From contig JADHRH010000047.1 of NCBI GenBank assembly GCA_016777545.1, forward strand, positions 1 to 7,157: a stretch of DNA of 7,157 bases, given 5' to 3'. The first letter of the stretch is position 1. Every line of letters begins with the position of its first letter. The notes below the pieces were generated by a model. The model saw only the letters and a list, made by a program, of their open reading frames with translations, ran no database searches and was not told the DNA's origin. Shown here one piece after another: positions 1-6,898 of this stretch. Origin of the DNA: Candidatus Pelagibacter sp. (GTDB lineage Bacteria; Pseudomonadota; Alphaproteobacteria; Pelagibacterales; Pelagibacteraceae). The translations under genes were made by a program, and so were the position numbers.

Positions 1-66
1 AACACTTGTGAGAGGTAGCAGTCTTGTTCCAAGTCCTGCAAGCGGAATAATTGCTTGTTTAATCAT
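1..66 (-). CDS. galU: GalU-type sugar-1-phosphate uridylyltransferase, N-terminal fragment (cut by window edge)
   Basis: Reading the minus strand from the ATG at 66-64 gives 22 residues, MIKQAIIPLAGLGTRLLPLT followed by SV, before the window ends. The IPxAGLGTRxLP pattern is the N-terminal nucleotide-binding loop of the GalU family, which makes UDP-glucose from UTP and glucose-1-phosphate for envelope polysaccharides and glycolipids. The 'GLGTR' form favours GalU over RfbA/RmlA-like enzymes, which usually show 'AGGxGTR', although the following PLT resembles the latter. It diverges from panC, with 34 bases between the preferred starts. No Shine-Dalgarno sequence is visible upstream. Family assignment is good; the exact substrate cannot be settled from 22 residues. 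Confidence 0.75.
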   Translation of the reverse strand, partial: MIKQAIIPLAGLGTRLLPLTSV

Positions 67-100
67 ATAAATGTTTTACTTATTAATACTATTATTACAA

Positions 101-913
101 ATGAAATTAATACGAAAGATAGTTGATTTAAATAAGGCACTAGCCCAAGAGAAAGGACTAGGATTTGTTCCTACAATGGGTGGCTTACATAAAGGCCATG
201 TTTCACTTATAAATATTTCCAAAAAAAGATGTAAAAAAACTCTAGTAAGTATTTTTGTAAACCCCTCACAGTTTAACAGCAAAAAAGATTATAAAACATA
301 TCCTAGAAACCTTAATAAAGACATTAAGCTTCTTAAGAAATTAAAGATTGACTATCTTTTTATTCCTTCAGTAGATCAGATTTATGGTAAAAAAAAACTG
401 AACAAAATTTTATTAAAAAAATCACAAAAAATATTATGTGCTAAATTTAGAAAAGGTCATTTTGAAGGAGTTATTGATGTTTTAGACCGTTTAACAAACA
501 TAATAAGACCAAAAATTATTTGGATGGGTGAAAAAGATTATCAACAATTCTTTTTAGTACGTAATTTTATTGAGAAAAAATATAAAACTAAAGTTAATGT
601 TTGTAAAACTATCAGAGACTCTAATAAAGCAGCTTTATCTACGAGAAATTTTTTATTAAATGCTCATAATCTAAAAATAGCTGGAACAATTGCTGGTGAA
701 TTATTCAAATTAAAGAAATTGATCAAAAAAAATATTAAAGATAAAAACTTAATTAAAAAAGCCTCTCATAATCTTATAAAAAAATTTAATATAAAGATTG
801 AATATTTAGAATGTAGAAATCTTATAAATTTGAGTAAAAAAATTAAAAAACATAATTTCAAATTATTTGTTGCTTATTATTTAAGTGGTATTCGACTTAT
901 AGATAACTTTTAA
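101..913 (+). CDS. panC: Pantothenate synthetase (pantoate--beta-alanine ligase)
   Basis: PanC joins pantoate and beta-alanine using ATP, through a pantoyl-adenylate, in the cytoplasm; it is the last step of pantothenate (vitamin B5) synthesis. From the ATG at 101 the protein has 270 residues, close to the usual 280 or so. Visible motifs are [10 protein letters not shown] (24-33, holding the HxGH nucleotide-binding motif), VNPSQF (54-59), GHFEGV (119-124), GEKDYQQ (143-149) and LSTRN (179-183, the KMSKS-like loop); the end resembles the family's closing xRLIDN. An upstream in-frame ATG at 71 would add the hydrophobic [10 protein letters not shown], but the family normally starts right at the MKxIR-like sequence, so I chose 101. 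Neither start has a clear ribosome binding site. The C-terminal half is rich in lysine and isoleucine, as expected from AT pressure. panB is not in the window. The stop overlaps the mgtE stop on the other strand by 4 bases. Confidence 0.95.
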   Translation: MKLIRKIVDLNKALAQEKGLGFVPTMGGLHKGHVSLINISKKRCKKTLVSIFVNPSQFNSKKDYKTYPRNLNKDIKLLKKLKIDYLFIPSVDQIYGKKKLNKILLKKSQKILCAKFRKGHFEGVIDVLDRLTNIIRPKIIWMGEKDYQQFFLVRNFIEKKYKTKVNVCKTIRDSNKAALSTRNFLLNAHNLKIAGTIAGELFKLKKLIKKNIKDKNLIKKASHNLIKKFNIKIEYLECRNLINLSKKIKKHNFKLFVAYYLSGIRLIDNF

Positions 914-2283
914 AGAAAATACGCACTTACTCCTAGAAAAGATACAAAACCAATAACATCTGTAATTGTTGTAACAAATACACTTGAAGCAATTGCTGGG
1001 TCTATGCTCATCTTTTTTAAAGTAATGGGTACAACAATTCCAAATAAACCTGCTACCATCATTGTAATAATCATGGACATAGAAATAATCAATGAAAGTA
1101 AATTATCCTGAAACCATAATTGAACTATTAATGCACTAATTACTGCAAAAATAATTCCATTTAAAATACCTATATTAAATTCTTTGAGAATATTTTGTGT
1201 AAAATTGTTTTTAGTTAAATCGTTGGTTGCTAAAGTTCTAACTGTTACAGCTAAAGTTTGCATTCCTGCATTGCCACCCATTGAAGCAACAATTGGCATT
1301 AAAAATGCCAGCACAACCATTTGTTCTATAGTGGCACCAAATAAACTAATAACCCATGTTGCTAGAAAAGCAGTAAATAAATTTAATAGTAACCAATTAA
1401 ATCTACGTCTTGTCTTTTTAAAAACACCATCTGTAATTTCCTCATCTCCTACCCCAGCTAATCTTAAAGCATCTTCTTCTGCTTCTTCTTTAAGGACAGT
1501 TAAAATATCATCATACATGATCATTCCAACTAACTTATTAGTTTTGTCTACAACTGCAGCTGAATTTAAATTATAATTTTCAAAAACATGGCCCACTTCT
1601 TCTTTGTCCATATCAACAGGAATTAATAATTGAGATTCCGACATAATAGACAACATTTTTGTTTCTCGAGAAGTAGTTAAAACTTTAGAAGAAGGAACGG
1701 TTCCTATTGGTTTAAAATCCTCATCTATTATGAAAATTTCTAAAAATTCTTCAGGTAAATCTTTATTATCTCTTAAATAATCTATCGTTTGACCTACAGA
1801 CCAATTGCTTGGAATTGCTGTAAATTCTCGTTGCATAATTCTCGCTGCTGTATCTTCTGGATAACTTAAACTTTCCAATAATGCGAAACGATCTTTAGGT
1901 GGTAAAGAGCTTAATATAGAATTTTTATCTTTTTCTTCTACATTTTCTAATATTGTGATGGCATCGTCAGACTCAAGATTCTTTAAAAGTCTAACAATGC
2001 TTTCAGGTGATAGATAGGCTATAATTTCAGATTGTATTGCCTCATTTAATTCAATAAAAACTTGAGGATCGATATTAAATTTATTAAGTTTGATTAAACT
2101 TTCTCTATCGCTTTGATTTAAGTGTTCAATAATATCAGCAGCATCAGCTGGATGCATTTCATTAAAAGAATTTGTAATAAATTCAGCATCATTATTGCTA
2201 ATCTTTGAAGTAACTACTTTTATATACTCTTTGTTAAATTCAAAATTAACTTTTTTATCTTTTATTTTTTTTATTAAAGACAT
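910..2283 (-). CDS. mgtE: MgtE-family magnesium channel/transporter
   Basis: MgtE is an inner-membrane, Mg2+-gated channel for magnesium entry. The 457-residue length is full size, and domains fall in the usual order. An acidic helical N domain (about 30-150) contains [12 protein letters not shown] (44-55). A pair of CBS domains follows (about 150-265). An acidic connecting plug helix (about 266-290, rich in E and D) leads to a membrane domain of about five helices (about 295-457). The pore signature is [15 protein letters not shown] (335-349). Asp442 in TTITDVIGF matches in position the conserved pore aspartate of the last helix (Asp432 in the Thermus protein). The ATG at 2283 has AGGT six bases upstream. 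It converges on panC and diverges from lipB. No M-box or other Mg2+-sensing leader can fit in the 62-base upstream gap, so regulation may rest on the protein's own Mg2+ gating (inference). Confidence 0.95.
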   Translation of the reverse strand: MSLIKKIKDKKVNFEFNKEYIKVVTSKISNNDAEFITNSFNEMHPADAADIIEHLNQSDRESLIKLNKFNIDPQVFIELNEAIQSEIIAYLSPESIVRLLKNLESDDAITILENVEEKDKNSILSSLPPKDRFALLESLSYPEDTAARIMQREFTAIPSNWSVGQTIDYLRDNKDLPEEFLEIFIIDEDFKPIGTVPSSKVLTTSRETKMLSIMSESQLLIPVDMDKEEVGHVFENYNLNSAAVVDKTNKLVGMIMYDDILTVLKEEAEEDALRLAGVGDEEITDGVFKKTRRRFNWLLLNLFTAFLATWVISLFGATIEQMVVLAFLMPIVASMGGNAGMQTLAVTVRTLATNDLTKNNFTQNILKEFNIGILNGIIFAVISALIVQLWFQDNLLSLIISMSMIITMMVAGLFGIVVPITLKKMSIDPAIASSVFVTTITDVIGFVSFLGVSAYFL

Positions 2284-2289
2284 AAATTT

Positions 2290-2293
2290 ACCT
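2290..2293 (-). promoter_or_regulatory. Weak Shine-Dalgarno of mgtE
   Basis: AGGT on the minus strand lies six bases before the mgtE ATG and supports the start at 2283. It is a short match to the anti-Shine-Dalgarno sequence, so it supports rather than proves the start. Confidence 0.45.
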
Positions 2294-2308
2294 ATAAATC
2301 AATTTTTG

Positions 2309-2325
2309 CACTAATAGTGTATAAT
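2309..2325 (+). promoter_or_regulatory. Candidate lipB promoter -10 box with adjoining small dyad
   Basis: A perfect TATAAT at 2320-2325 sits 20 bases before the lipB ATG, so transcription would start near 2332 with a leader of about 14 bases. There is no good -35 box at 16-18 bases upstream. Directly before the -10 box is the dyad CACTAATAGTG (2309-2319, two 5-base arms around one base). It also covers the place expected for a mgtE -10 on the other strand (TATTAG, 2316-2311, 16 bases from TTGTAT at 2338-2333). Because the region is AT-rich, the -10 match could be chance; its location between divergent genes is the main support. Confidence 0.5.
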
Positions 2326-2345
2326 AAGAATAATACAATTTATAA

Positions 2346-2966
2346 ATGAAGATAGAGATAAAAAAGTCAACAAAACCAGTAAAATACCAAGATGCTATAA
2401 ATTTCTTAGAAAATAGACTGATTGAAATAAATAGTGGTAAAAATAATGAACTAATTTGGATTCTTGAACATGAAGAAGTATTTACCGCTGGTACTAGCTA
2501 TAAATCAGAGGAAGTTCTCAATAATGAAATAAATCTAGTTAAAACAAATCGTGGTGGCAAAATTACTTATCATGGGCCAGGACAACTAATTTGCTACTTT
2601 GTTATCGATTTAAAAAAGAGAGAAAAAGATATTAGAAAATTTATTACATTAATTGAAAAAACAATTATTCAAAGTTTATTAGAATTTAATATCAAAACTT
2701 TTGGAGATCCTAAAAATATAGGAATTTGGATTAAGCATAATGATGAAATTAGTAAAGTTGCAGCAATTGGAGTTAGAGTGAGTAAGTGGATTGCTTATCA
2801 TGGTTTTGCAATCAATATTGATAATGATCTTAATAATTATAAAAAAATAATACCTTGTGGTATTTCAGATAAAGGTGTGACTAATCTTAAAATGATCAAT
2901 AACCAAAATTATGAGAATTTAAAAGATATCGTTATTGATAAATTTTCTAAGAATTTGGAAGTCTAA
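2346..2966 (+). CDS. lipB: Octanoyl-[acyl-carrier-protein]:protein N-octanoyltransferase
   Basis: LipB moves the octanoyl group from acyl carrier protein to a lysine of lipoate-dependent proteins (pyruvate and 2-oxoglutarate dehydrogenase E2, GcvH), the first committed step of lipoate synthesis before LipA. The 206-residue length is typical. The family signature is [12 protein letters not shown] (69-80). The second conserved block contains [19 protein letters not shown] (137-155), followed by IIPCGI. Lys137 and Cys171 match the catalytic Lys/Cys pair of the family. The start ATG has no Shine-Dalgarno, only an AT-rich leader. lipA is not adjacent. The last 20 bases, including the stop, overlap the end of rluC on the opposite strand. 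Confidence 0.96.
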   Translation: MKIEIKKSTKPVKYQDAINFLENRLIEINSGKNNELIWILEHEEVFTAGTSYKSEEVLNNEINLVKTNRGGKITYHGPGQLICYFVIDLKKREKDIRKFITLIEKTIIQSLLEFNIKTFGDPKNIGIWIKHNDEISKVAAIGVRVSKWIAYHGFAINIDNDLNNYKKIIPCGISDKGVTNLKMINNQNYENLKDIVIDKFSKNLEV

Positions 2967-3861
2967 GTCTTTTAGTTTTTAAAAGTTTTTTAAAATAATC
3001 AGGTAACAAAGCCGTGTAGGTATACTTCTTATCCTTTATCATAAATTTAATTTGATATGAATGTAGCATTAAATTCTTATTAATTGCTTTGTCAGTATTA
3101 CTAAATTTATATTTTTGGTCTCCATAAATAGGGCATCCGACAGCATAAAGTTGTTTTCTTAATTGGTGTTTTCGTCCCGTTATAGGTTTCATTTCAACTA
3201 AACTACATATAGAATTTTTATCTAAAACCTTATAAAGAGTTCTAGCTTTTTCAACTATTTCTTTATCATTATCATACCTTGTTAAATCATTATTCCATTC
3301 ACCAGAGTCTTTCTCTAGTTCTCCATGACAAATGGCAAGATAAGTTTTGTGAACTTTTCTTAGTCTAAAGAGAGATGTTAATAGTTGGGCTGACTCTCTA
3401 TGTTTAGCCATAATAAAAACACCTGAGGTATCTTTATCTAATCTATGAACTGAAAAAGGTTTGGTATTTTGAAAAATCTCACTTCGAGCAAAAATATCTA
3501 CTAGATTTTTTTTAGACTTAGTTCCACCTTGAACCGAAATACCTGCACTCTTATTTAAAACAATAAAATCTTCGTTGTTATCAATAATCAAATCCTCATT
3601 TTCCTTAATAACCTCCTCTGTAGGAACAAATTTAATTGTTTTTTGAACTATAGTTTCTTTAAAATCAAAATTAAAAATATTAATCACATCACCAGTTTTA
3701 ACTTTATGTGAGCTTTTTACTTTTTTAGTGTTTATTTTTATTTTTCCACTTTTTAAACTTTTTTCAATTAAGCTTTGTGGATAATTGCCAAGATTATTAC
3801 GAATCCATCTATCGATACGCATATCGTTAAACGTTGAATCAACGTTGAATGACTTTTTCAT
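2947..3861 (-). CDS. rluC: RluC/RluD-family 23S rRNA pseudouridine synthase
   Basis: This enzyme converts specific uridines of 23S rRNA to pseudouridine; E. coli RluC acts at 955, 2504 and 2580. The 304 residues begin with an S4 RNA-binding domain (about 14-62, [10 protein letters not shown] onward), followed by the catalytic domain. The core motif HRLDKDTSG is at 139-147 with the catalytic Asp142. Further conserved blocks are [10 protein letters not shown] (229-238) with [10 protein letters not shown] after it, and the LHS motif near 267. I call it RluC-type by overall form and by its place beside ribosomal genes; RluD specificity cannot be excluded. It lies 23 bases after rplQ and may be read with it. 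No Shine-Dalgarno is seen at the ATG at 3861; a second in-frame ATG at 3822, at the S4 domain edge, is a possible alternative start. Its 3' end overlaps lipB by 20 bases. Confidence 0.9.
   Translation of the reverse strand: MKKSFNVDSTFNDMRIDRWIRNNLGNYPQSLIEKSLKSGKIKINTKKVKSSHKVKTGDVINIFNFDFKETIVQKTIKFVPTEEVIKENEDLIIDNNEDFIVLNKSAGISVQGGTKSKKNLVDIFARSEIFQNTKPFSVHRLDKDTSGVFIMAKHRESAQLLTSLFRLRKVHKTYLAICHGELEKDSGEWNNDLTRYDNDKEIVEKARTLYKVLDKNSICSLVEMKPITGRKHQLRKQLYAVGCPIYGDQKYKFSNTDKAINKNLMLHSYQIKFMIKDKKYTYTALLPDYFKKLLKTKRLRLPNS
3830..3850. repeat. Two-copy tandem repeat of period 11 in the 5' end of rluC
   Basis: AACGTTGAAT occurs twice (3830-3839 and 3841-3850) with one base between. Each copy contains the palindrome AACGTT. 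The period of 11 is not a multiple of three, so the copies are read in different frames within RluC residues 4-11 and do not give a peptide repeat. Confidence 0.8.
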
Positions 3862-3884
3862 GATGTTATATTATTATATAAAAA

Positions 3885-4322
3885 TTAAGCAGTAGCTAAT
3901 TTTTTCTCTTCAGTTTTATCTTTTGAAACGTCTTTTTTCTTTCTATCAACTCTTTTAGCTTCTACATCTCTATCAACAAATTCAATTACTGCCATTGGTG
4001 CATTGTCACCATATCTAAAACCTGCCTTAACTATTCGAGTATAACCACCATTTCTAGAAGCATATCTTTTAGATAAAGTTTTTTTAACCTTATTTGCTGA
4101 TGAAATATCTTGTAGTTTTGACATTAACATTTTTGTAGTTTGTAAAGTTTCTTTTTTTCCAAGTGTTATAATCTTGTCTGCTTGGGGTTTTAGGAATTTA
4201 GCCTTTGGAAGTGTCGTTGTAATCTGTTCATATTTTATTAAAGAATTTAGCATATTCTTCAGTAAAGCTTTTCTATGTTCAGAAGTTCTGTTTAACTTCT
4301 TATTGGCCATTCCGTGTCTCAT
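3885..4322 (-). CDS. rplQ: 50S ribosomal protein L17
   Basis: L17 is a large-subunit protein near the peptide exit tunnel and the last gene of the alpha operon. The protein starts with the family's MRHG, followed by [16 protein letters not shown] (9-24). The second conserved block, [20 protein letters not shown], is at 90-109, followed by MAVIEFVDR. At 145 residues it is longer than the E. coli protein (127), through a lysine- and acid-rich tail after about residue 118; such tails are common in alphaproteobacteria. The ATG overlaps the rpoA stop by one base (TAATG), and AGAGG lies about ten bases upstream, so translation is probably coupled to rpoA. Confidence 0.97.
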   Translation of the reverse strand: MRHGMANKKLNRTSEHRKALLKNMLNSLIKYEQITTTLPKAKFLKPQADKIITLGKKETLQTTKMLMSKLQDISSANKVKKTLSKRYASRNGGYTRIVKAGFRYGDNAPMAVIEFVDRDVEAKRVDRKKKDVSKDKTEEKKLATA

Positions 4323-5350
4323 TAGATCTGTTCCTCTAACTTCTTAGACATTTCAGCAATATTATCTGGTGGCCAGTTAGGTATTTCCATACCAAGATAT
4401 AAAGACATGCCAGTTAATACTTCTTTAATCTCATTCAATGACTTTCTACCAAAATTAGGTGTTCTAAGCATTTCACCTTCAGATTTTTGAACTAAATCAC
4501 CAATGTAAATGATGTTATCATTCTTTAAGCAATTCATAGAACGTACTGACAATTCAAGTTCATCAACTTTTCTTAATAAGTTCTTATTAAATTCTGGTTC
4601 AGTTGACACTTCTTTTATAGGAGCTTCAACTGGTTCATCAAAATTAACAAACATGTTTAGTTGATCTTGAAAAATTCTAGCAGAATAAGCAACTGCATCT
4701 TCAGCTGAAATTGAACCATTTGTTTCAACTTCCATAGTTAATTTATCATAATCAAGAGCTTTTCCTTCTCTAGCTGTGCTAACAGAAAAAGAAACTTTTT
4801 TAACTGGGCTATATAAAGAGTCTATTGCTATTAAACCTAATGGTGGTTCCTCTGGTTTATTCATTACAGCTGGAACGTAACCTTTACCTGTGCCAACATT
4901 CATTTCCATATGAAAATGTGTATTTTCATCAAGGTTACAGATAACTAAATCTGGATTTAAAATTTCAATATCAGTAACTGGTGTTATATCAGAGGCTTTA
5001 ATTTCACCAGGACCTTTGGCGTCTAAAATAAGTTTTTTAGTACTTTCAGATGAGCTTTTTAATGCTAAAGATTTAACGTTAAGAACTATATCTGTTACAT
5101 CTTCTCTAACACCTTTTATAGATGTAAATTCATGTAACACACCATCAATTTGAATAGAAGTTACCGCGGCTCCTCTTATAGATGAAAGTAAAATTCTTCT
5201 TAGTGAATTTCCTAATGTTAATCCATAACCTTTTTCTAAAGGTTCTGCTACAATTTTTGCATGTGATTTATCATCATTAATTTTTACATCTAATTGGGCT
5301 GGTTTAATTAATGCTTTCCAATTTTTTGCATTTACATTTAAACTTTCCAT
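4322..5350 (-). CDS. rpoA: DNA-directed RNA polymerase alpha subunit
   Basis: The alpha dimer is the scaffold for RNA polymerase assembly, and its C-terminal domain contacts UP-element DNA and activators. At 342 residues it is full length. The N-terminal domain shows [17 protein letters not shown] (41-57), the dimerisation and assembly helix, and [16 protein letters not shown] (73-88). An acidic linker (about 238-254) leads to the C-terminal domain with [13 protein letters not shown] (265-277) and [12 protein letters not shown] (301-312). Arg270, Asn273, Gly301, Lys303 and Ser304 match the DNA-contacting residues Arg265, Asn268, Gly296, Lys298 and Ser299 of E. coli, so UP-element binding should be kept. 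The ATG lies three bases after the rpsK stop, with AGGAG ten bases upstream; its stop overlaps the rplQ ATG. Confidence 0.98.
   Translation of the reverse strand: MESLNVNAKNWKALIKPAQLDVKINDDKSHAKIVAEPLEKGYGLTLGNSLRRILLSSIRGAAVTSIQIDGVLHEFTSIKGVREDVTDIVLNVKSLALKSSSESTKKLILDAKGPGEIKASDITPVTDIEILNPDLVICNLDENTHFHMEMNVGTGKGYVPAVMNKPEEPPLGLIAIDSLYSPVKKVSFSVSTAREGKALDYDKLTMEVETNGSISAEDAVAYSARIFQDQLNMFVNFDEPVEAPIKEVSTEPEFNKNLLRKVDELELSVRSMNCLKNDNIIYIGDLVQKSEGEMLRTPNFGRKSLNEIKEVLTGMSLYLGMEIPNWPPDNIAEMSKKLEEQI
4333..4337 (-). promoter_or_regulatory. Shine-Dalgarno of rplQ inside the end of rpoA
   Basis: AGAGG on the minus strand is formed by the codons for Leu-Glu-Glu near the RpoA C-terminus, about ten bases before the rplQ ATG. 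With the TAATG overlap it decides the rplQ start. Confidence 0.65.
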
Positions 5351-5353
5351 TTA

Positions 5354-5806
5354 TTAAACTCTCCTTTTTTTTGGTGGTCTTACGCCGTTATGTGGCATTG
5401 GTGTAGTATCTTTAATTGAAAGAATTTTAAAACCTCTTGCTTGTAAAGCTCTCAAAGCAGTTTCTCTTCCTGAACCAGGTCCTTTAACCTCAACTGATAA
5501 AGTTTTCATTCCGTACTCTAAAGCTTTAGATGCGGCAGAGTCTGCAGCAATTTGTGCAGCATATGGAGTTGATTTTCTTGAACCTTTGAATCCTTTTTGT
5601 CCTGCCGAAGCCCATGAAATAACGTTACCATTAGTATCTGCGATTGATATTATTGTATTATTAAATGTTGATTGCACATAAGCAATACCATTAAGAATAT
5701 TTTTCTTTATCTTCTTTTTTTTAGAATATGAGCTTTTTTTAGATTTTTTATCAGCTTTTTTTTCTACAACAGCATCCTTATTTTCAACTTTGTCAACTTT
5801 AGCCAT
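5354..5806 (-). CDS. rpsK: 30S ribosomal protein S11
   Basis: S11 sits on the platform of the small subunit and contacts the mRNA path at the E site. The conserved core runs from about residue 38 and includes [16 protein letters not shown] (46-61), [14 protein letters not shown] (72-85), KGPGSGRE (108-115) and the end [18 protein letters not shown] (133-150). The His-Asn-Gly at 139-141 is where E. coli S11 carries an isoaspartate. At 150 residues it is about 20 longer than E. coli S11 (129) because of a lysine-, aspartate- and glutamate-rich N-terminal stretch (about 1-36). It begins 7 bases after the rpsM stop with no recognisable Shine-Dalgarno. It ends in two tandem in-frame stops (TAATAA) directly before the rpoA ATG. 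Confidence 0.98.
   Translation of the reverse strand: MAKVDKVENKDAVVEKKADKKSKKSSYSKKKKIKKNILNGIAYVQSTFNNTIISIADTNGNVISWASAGQKGFKGSRKSTPYAAQIAADSAASKALEYGMKTLSVEVKGPGSGRETALRALQARGFKILSIKDTTPMPHNGVRPPKKRRV
5361..5365 (-). promoter_or_regulatory. Shine-Dalgarno of rpoA inside the end of rpsK
   Basis: AGGAG on the minus strand lies ten bases before the rpoA ATG. It is made by the AGG-AGA codons of the Arg-Arg in the conserved S11 C-terminus KKRRV. It is the strongest ribosome binding site in the window and fixes the rpoA start at 5350. Confidence 0.8.
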
Positions 5807-5813
5807 AAATAAA

Positions 5814-6197
5814 TTATTTTTTAAGTGGTGTTAATTTTTTTCCTGCAATCGCGATCGCCTTACCTTTTCTTGTTCTTGCATTACATCTTGTTCTTTGCCC
5901 TCTAACAGGAAGTTTTTTTCTGTGACGAGACCCTCTGTAACAAGCAAGATCGATTAATCTTTTTATGGTTAAAGAATAATCTCTTCTTAAGTCACCCTCT
6001 ACTTTAAAGTTTGAGTCAATATATTCTCTAATCTTTAGAATATCTTCGTCAGTAAGTTCATTAATTCTTTTTTCTCTGGGAATTTCAAGTGATGTACAAA
6101 TCTGATTAGAAAACTTATCACCAATACCATAGATATAGGTAAGTCCTATGTGAACAAGTTTGTTTTGCGGAATATTTACACCTGCTATACGAGCCAT
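5814..6197 (-). CDS. rpsM: 30S ribosomal protein S13
   Basis: S13 is in the head of the small subunit and contacts the P-site tRNA and the large subunit by inter-subunit bridges. The 127-residue protein starts with the canonical [10 protein letters not shown] and has the helix-turn-helix region [14 protein letters not shown] (21-34). It ends in the tRNA- and rRNA-binding tail [16 protein letters not shown] (88-103) followed by NARTRKG. Length matches alphaproteobacterial S13. It is the first gene after the promoter in the 55-base gap following adk; no Shine-Dalgarno is visible in the AT-rich leader. rpsK follows after 7 bases. infA and rpmJ, which precede rpsM in many other bacteria, are absent here. 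Confidence 0.98.
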   Translation of the reverse strand: MARIAGVNIPQNKLVHIGLTYIYGIGDKFSNQICTSLEIPREKRINELTDEDILKIREYIDSNFKVEGDLRRDYSLTIKRLIDLACYRGSRHRKKLPVRGQRTRCNARTRKGKAIAIAGKKLTPLKK

Positions 6198-6220
6198 ATT
6201 TTTGAGAATAAATTTAGCCT

Positions 6221-6248
6221 TTTATATAAGAAGATGTTCCAAAGTCAA
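6221..6248 (-). promoter_or_regulatory. Candidate sigma-70 promoter for rpsM-rpsK-rpoA-rplQ
   Basis: On the minus strand TTGACT (6248-6243) and TATAAA (6226-6221) are 16 bases apart, each a 5-of-6 match to the housekeeping consensus. Transcription would start near 6214, giving a leader of about 17 bases to the rpsM ATG. It lies in the longest gap of this gene run, where an alpha-operon promoter would be expected. No hairpin followed by a T run is visible in the gap, so read-through from adk is also likely. Confidence 0.7.
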
Positions 6249-6252
6249 CGTC

Positions 6253-6894
6253 TTAAACCTTAAGAATATCATTAATTTTATTGGTAATTTGACCAATTTC
6301 ATCTGCTCCATCAATTTCTGTGAAATTTGAATTTTTAATATAAAAATCTAATACAGGTTTTGTAGCCGTCATATAAGTATCGTATCTAGCGATGACCACT
6401 TCTAAATTATCATCTTTTCTTTTTTTTAAATGTTCAGCACCACAGGGATGTAATTCAATTTCTTTTTTGTTAAAATAAGCGTTTAAAGTCATATTGCATA
6501 TATCACAGGTCATTCTTCCCATAATACGTTTTTCAATAATATCTCTTGAAACATTTAAGAATATTGTATGACCTATAGATTGATTAAATTCATTCAATAT
6601 AATTTCTAAATTAATTGCTTGCTCGACATTTCTTGGGTAGCCATCAAATATAATTCTATCTCTAAATTTTAAATTAGTAATTGATTGTTTCAGCAATTTA
6701 TTCACTATTTCATCTGAAACAAATTTTCCGTTTGAAATAAGTTCTTCAATTTCACTTCCAAGTTCAGTATTTAGCTTAACTTCATTTCTTAATAAATTAC
6801 CCGTTGATAATTGAAAATAATTATGCTTCTTTACAATGAATTGTGCTTGCGTCCCCTTTCCAGCACCTGGGGGTCCAAATAAAATTATATTCAC
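6253..6894 (-). CDS. adk: Adenylate kinase
   Basis: Adk interconverts ATP + AMP and 2 ADP in the cytoplasm. The 213 residues show the Walker A loop GPPGAGKGT (7-15), the AMP-site LSTGNLLR (29-36), DGYPRN with Arg88 (84-89), and the long LID domain starting GRMTC (126-130). The LID has Cys130-x2-Cys133, then Cys151 and His155 in HPCGAEH, a likely variant zinc site; the classical arrangement is C-x2-C-x16-C-x2-C/D. The start is GTG at 6894-6892, chosen because the family begins directly with MxIILxGPPGAGKGT and no in-frame ATG fits. It lies 4 bases after the secY stop with only a weak GGTAAG-like ribosome site. Adk downstream of secY is a classic arrangement in the spc operon. Confidence 0.97.
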   Translation of the reverse strand: MNIILFGPPGAGKGTQAQFIVKKHNYFQLSTGNLLRNEVKLNTELGSEIEELISNGKFVSDEIVNKLLKQSITNLKFRDRIIFDGYPRNVEQAINLEIILNEFNQSIGHTIFLNVSRDIIEKRIMGRMTCDICNMTLNAYFNKKEIELHPCGAEHLKKRKDDNLEVVIARYDTYMTATKPVLDFYIKNSNFTEIDGADEIGQITNKINDILKV

Positions 6895-6898
6895 GATT

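Noticed and set aside
76..282. Minus-strand open frame of 68 codons opposite the start of panC
   Set aside because: It lies wholly antisense to the conserved PanC N-terminus and shows no recognisable family.
1184..1576. Plus-strand open frame of 130 codons inside mgtE
   Set aside because: It is antisense to the MgtE pore and CBS region, whose conserved motifs are clear; the composition looks like a reverse-frame shadow.
2284..2345. M-box or other Mg2+ riboswitch upstream of mgtE
   Set aside because: The gap is only 62 bases, with lipB starting at the far end, and shows no matching helices; an M-box is far longer.
3862..3884. TATAAT-like sequence between rplQ and rluC as a dedicated rluC promoter
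   Set aside because: The minus strand reads TATAATAATATAAC here, but no -35 box is found at the proper distance and a start would leave a leader of about five bases; the match is probably due to AT richness.
5848..5858. Overlapping palindromes ATCGCGAT and GCGATCGC (like the cyanobacterial HIP1 octamer) in rpsM
   Set aside because: They are produced by alternating Ala and Ile codons in the conserved S13 tail and occur once; there is no sign of a repeated element.
6198..6252. Terminator or S4/ribosomal-protein leader structure between adk and rpsM
   Set aside because: No stem followed by a T run and no extended dyad is visible in the 55 bases.
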